The position numbers were made by a program, and so were the translations under genes. The notes under the pieces were generated by a model that was not told the DNA's origin, did no database searches, and saw nothing but the letters and a program-made list of their open reading frames with translations. This document shows, in pieces, positions 63,390 to 64,000 of a DNA stretch of 64,000 bases. Location of the stretch: contig CBDUZZ010000014.1 in NCBI GenBank assembly GCA_965371855.1, forward strand, positions 6,949-70,948. Direction: 5' to 3'. Position 1 is the stretch's first letter. The number at the start of each line of letters is the position of its first letter. The DNA is from JAADEM01 sp965371855. Lineage in GTDB: Bacteria > Bacteroidota > Bacteroidia > Bacteroidales > Marinilabiliaceae.

Positions 63390-63815
63390 ATGACTATTAA
63401 CGAAATACAGGAAGAGATAATTGAAGAGTTCTCAGTTTTTGATGACTGGATGGATAAATACACCTATCTTATTGAGTTGGGGAACGACCTTAAAGGATTT
63501 GATGAAAAGCATCGTGTTGGTCAGAATCTGATAGAAGGTTGCCAGTCGAAAGTATGGTTGAATGCTGAAATAAAGGATGGCAAAATTTATTACACAGGCG
63601 ACAGTGATGCCATAATAACAAAGGGTATAGTTGCTTTGCTTATCCAGGTCTTATCCGGCCATACCCCTGATGAGATACTAAATGATGAACTATATTTTAT
63701 TGATAAAGTAGGACTTAAAGAACACCTGTCACCAACACGTTCAAATGGCTTGGTGGCAATGATAAAGCAGATGCATTTGTATGCTTTGGCGTTTAAAACG
63801 AAACAAGGGAATTGA
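63390..63815 (+). CDS. sufE: SufE sulfur acceptor
   Basis: 141 residues, normal length. The sulfur-accepting Cys51 lies in LIEGCQSKVWL, and DDWMDKYTYLIELGNDLKG and GLVALLIQVLSGHTPDEIL-like text are the conserved family blocks. SufE accepts persulfide from SufS and stimulates it. It uses the ATG at 63390, directly after the repeat element. Confidence 0.97.
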   Translation: MTINEIQEEIIEEFSVFDDWMDKYTYLIELGNDLKGFDEKHRVGQNLIEGCQSKVWLNAEIKDGKIYYTGDSDAIITKGIVALLIQVLSGHTPDEILNDELYFIDKVGLKEHLSPTRSNGLVAMIKQMHLYALAFKTKQGN

Positions 63816-64000
63816 GGAAAGGTATAGGGTTAGGGTACAGGGTGTAAGGTGCAAGAAACAGACCCTATATTGGACAACATTAACTCATACTAAATGCAGA
63901 TAGTTTATTATTTCACAGCTGCTTCTGCATGAGTCGGGTTTAAAGTCCCCTCCTCGGAGTAATGGCACTAACTTAGTGTATATAATACAATAACTTTTGT
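63816..64000. other. Gene-free end of the window
   Basis: No coding sequence was recognised in the last 185 bases. A GGTATAGGGTTAGGGTACAG stretch around 63820-63840 is a short purine-rich direct repeat. The next gene lies outside the window. Confidence 0.5.

Noticed and set aside
1..64000. CRISPR arrays, rRNA, prophage or known anti-phage systems
   Set aside because: No regularly spaced repeats, ribosomal RNA stretches, phage structural genes or recognised defence gene sets were found on either strand.

Overview
The window looks like a chromosomal piece of a Bacteroidota bacterium (Bacteroidales/Marinilabiliales-like). The reasons are AT-rich DNA, candidate promoters of the TAnnTTTG type, Bacteroidota-type gene neighbourhoods (birA divergent from rsfS-ftsH; PhoB/PhoR-like regulators divergent from a PiT transporter; sufS-sufE), many secreted lipoproteins, and remnants of GH92, GH38, GH172, GH28 and GH2 glycan-degrading genes. 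No taxonomic marker was searched, so this rests on gene content only.

Region 1 (1-11.4 kb) is mostly housekeeping: the tail of a DUF4143 ATPase, LUD protein, FtsH, RsfS, BirA, beta-carbonic anhydrase, a tri-domain acyl-AMP ligase/carrier/acyltransferase, a degenerate PhnW-like aminotransferase-fold protein and PriA. Region 2 (11.4-15.3 kb) holds a transposase remnant, then a secreted serpin with an unusual C-terminal TonB-plug-like tail, 8 bases upstream of an M81 (MlrC-type) metallopeptidase. Region 3 (15.4-21.8 kb, minus strand) is surface polysaccharide synthesis: a nucleotide-sugar dehydrogenase, an N-acetyltransferase and an aminotransferase of the WbpA/WbpD/WbpE type, a Wzi-like outer-membrane protein and an initiating sugar-phosphate transferase.

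Region 4 (22.2-53.1 kb) is the striking part. Intact genes (propeller/alpha-helical lipoprotein, metallophosphatase, Gfo/Idh oxidoreductase, YncE-like/phosphoesterase, CPBP protease, aldose epimerase-like, Na+/solute symporter, NanA-like lyase, AraC regulator, MFS transporter, SIS isomerase, DUF3748, PqaA-like, alpha/beta hydrolase, sialidase) alternate with at least 18 truncated, frameshifted or internally deleted genes. Several remnants are too short or too broken to appear as normal ORFs and were found by translating the gaps. I read this as an accessory glycan (mannoside/sialoglycan-type) utilisation region undergoing deletion-driven decay.

Region 5 (53.1-64 kb) is core again: a CAT-anticodon tRNA with a clear terminator, HAD phosphatase, SPOR lipoprotein, a PhoB/PhoR-like pair divergent from a PiT-PhoU fusion transporter, an M1 peptidase, an unknown membrane protein, SufS and SufE. 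No CRISPR array, rRNA, prophage, SusC/SusD pair or classical defence system was seen. The best candidates for something undescribed are the serpin-plug fusion beside the M81 peptidase, the lysine-less PhnW-like protein, and the pattern of head-plus-tail gene remnants.
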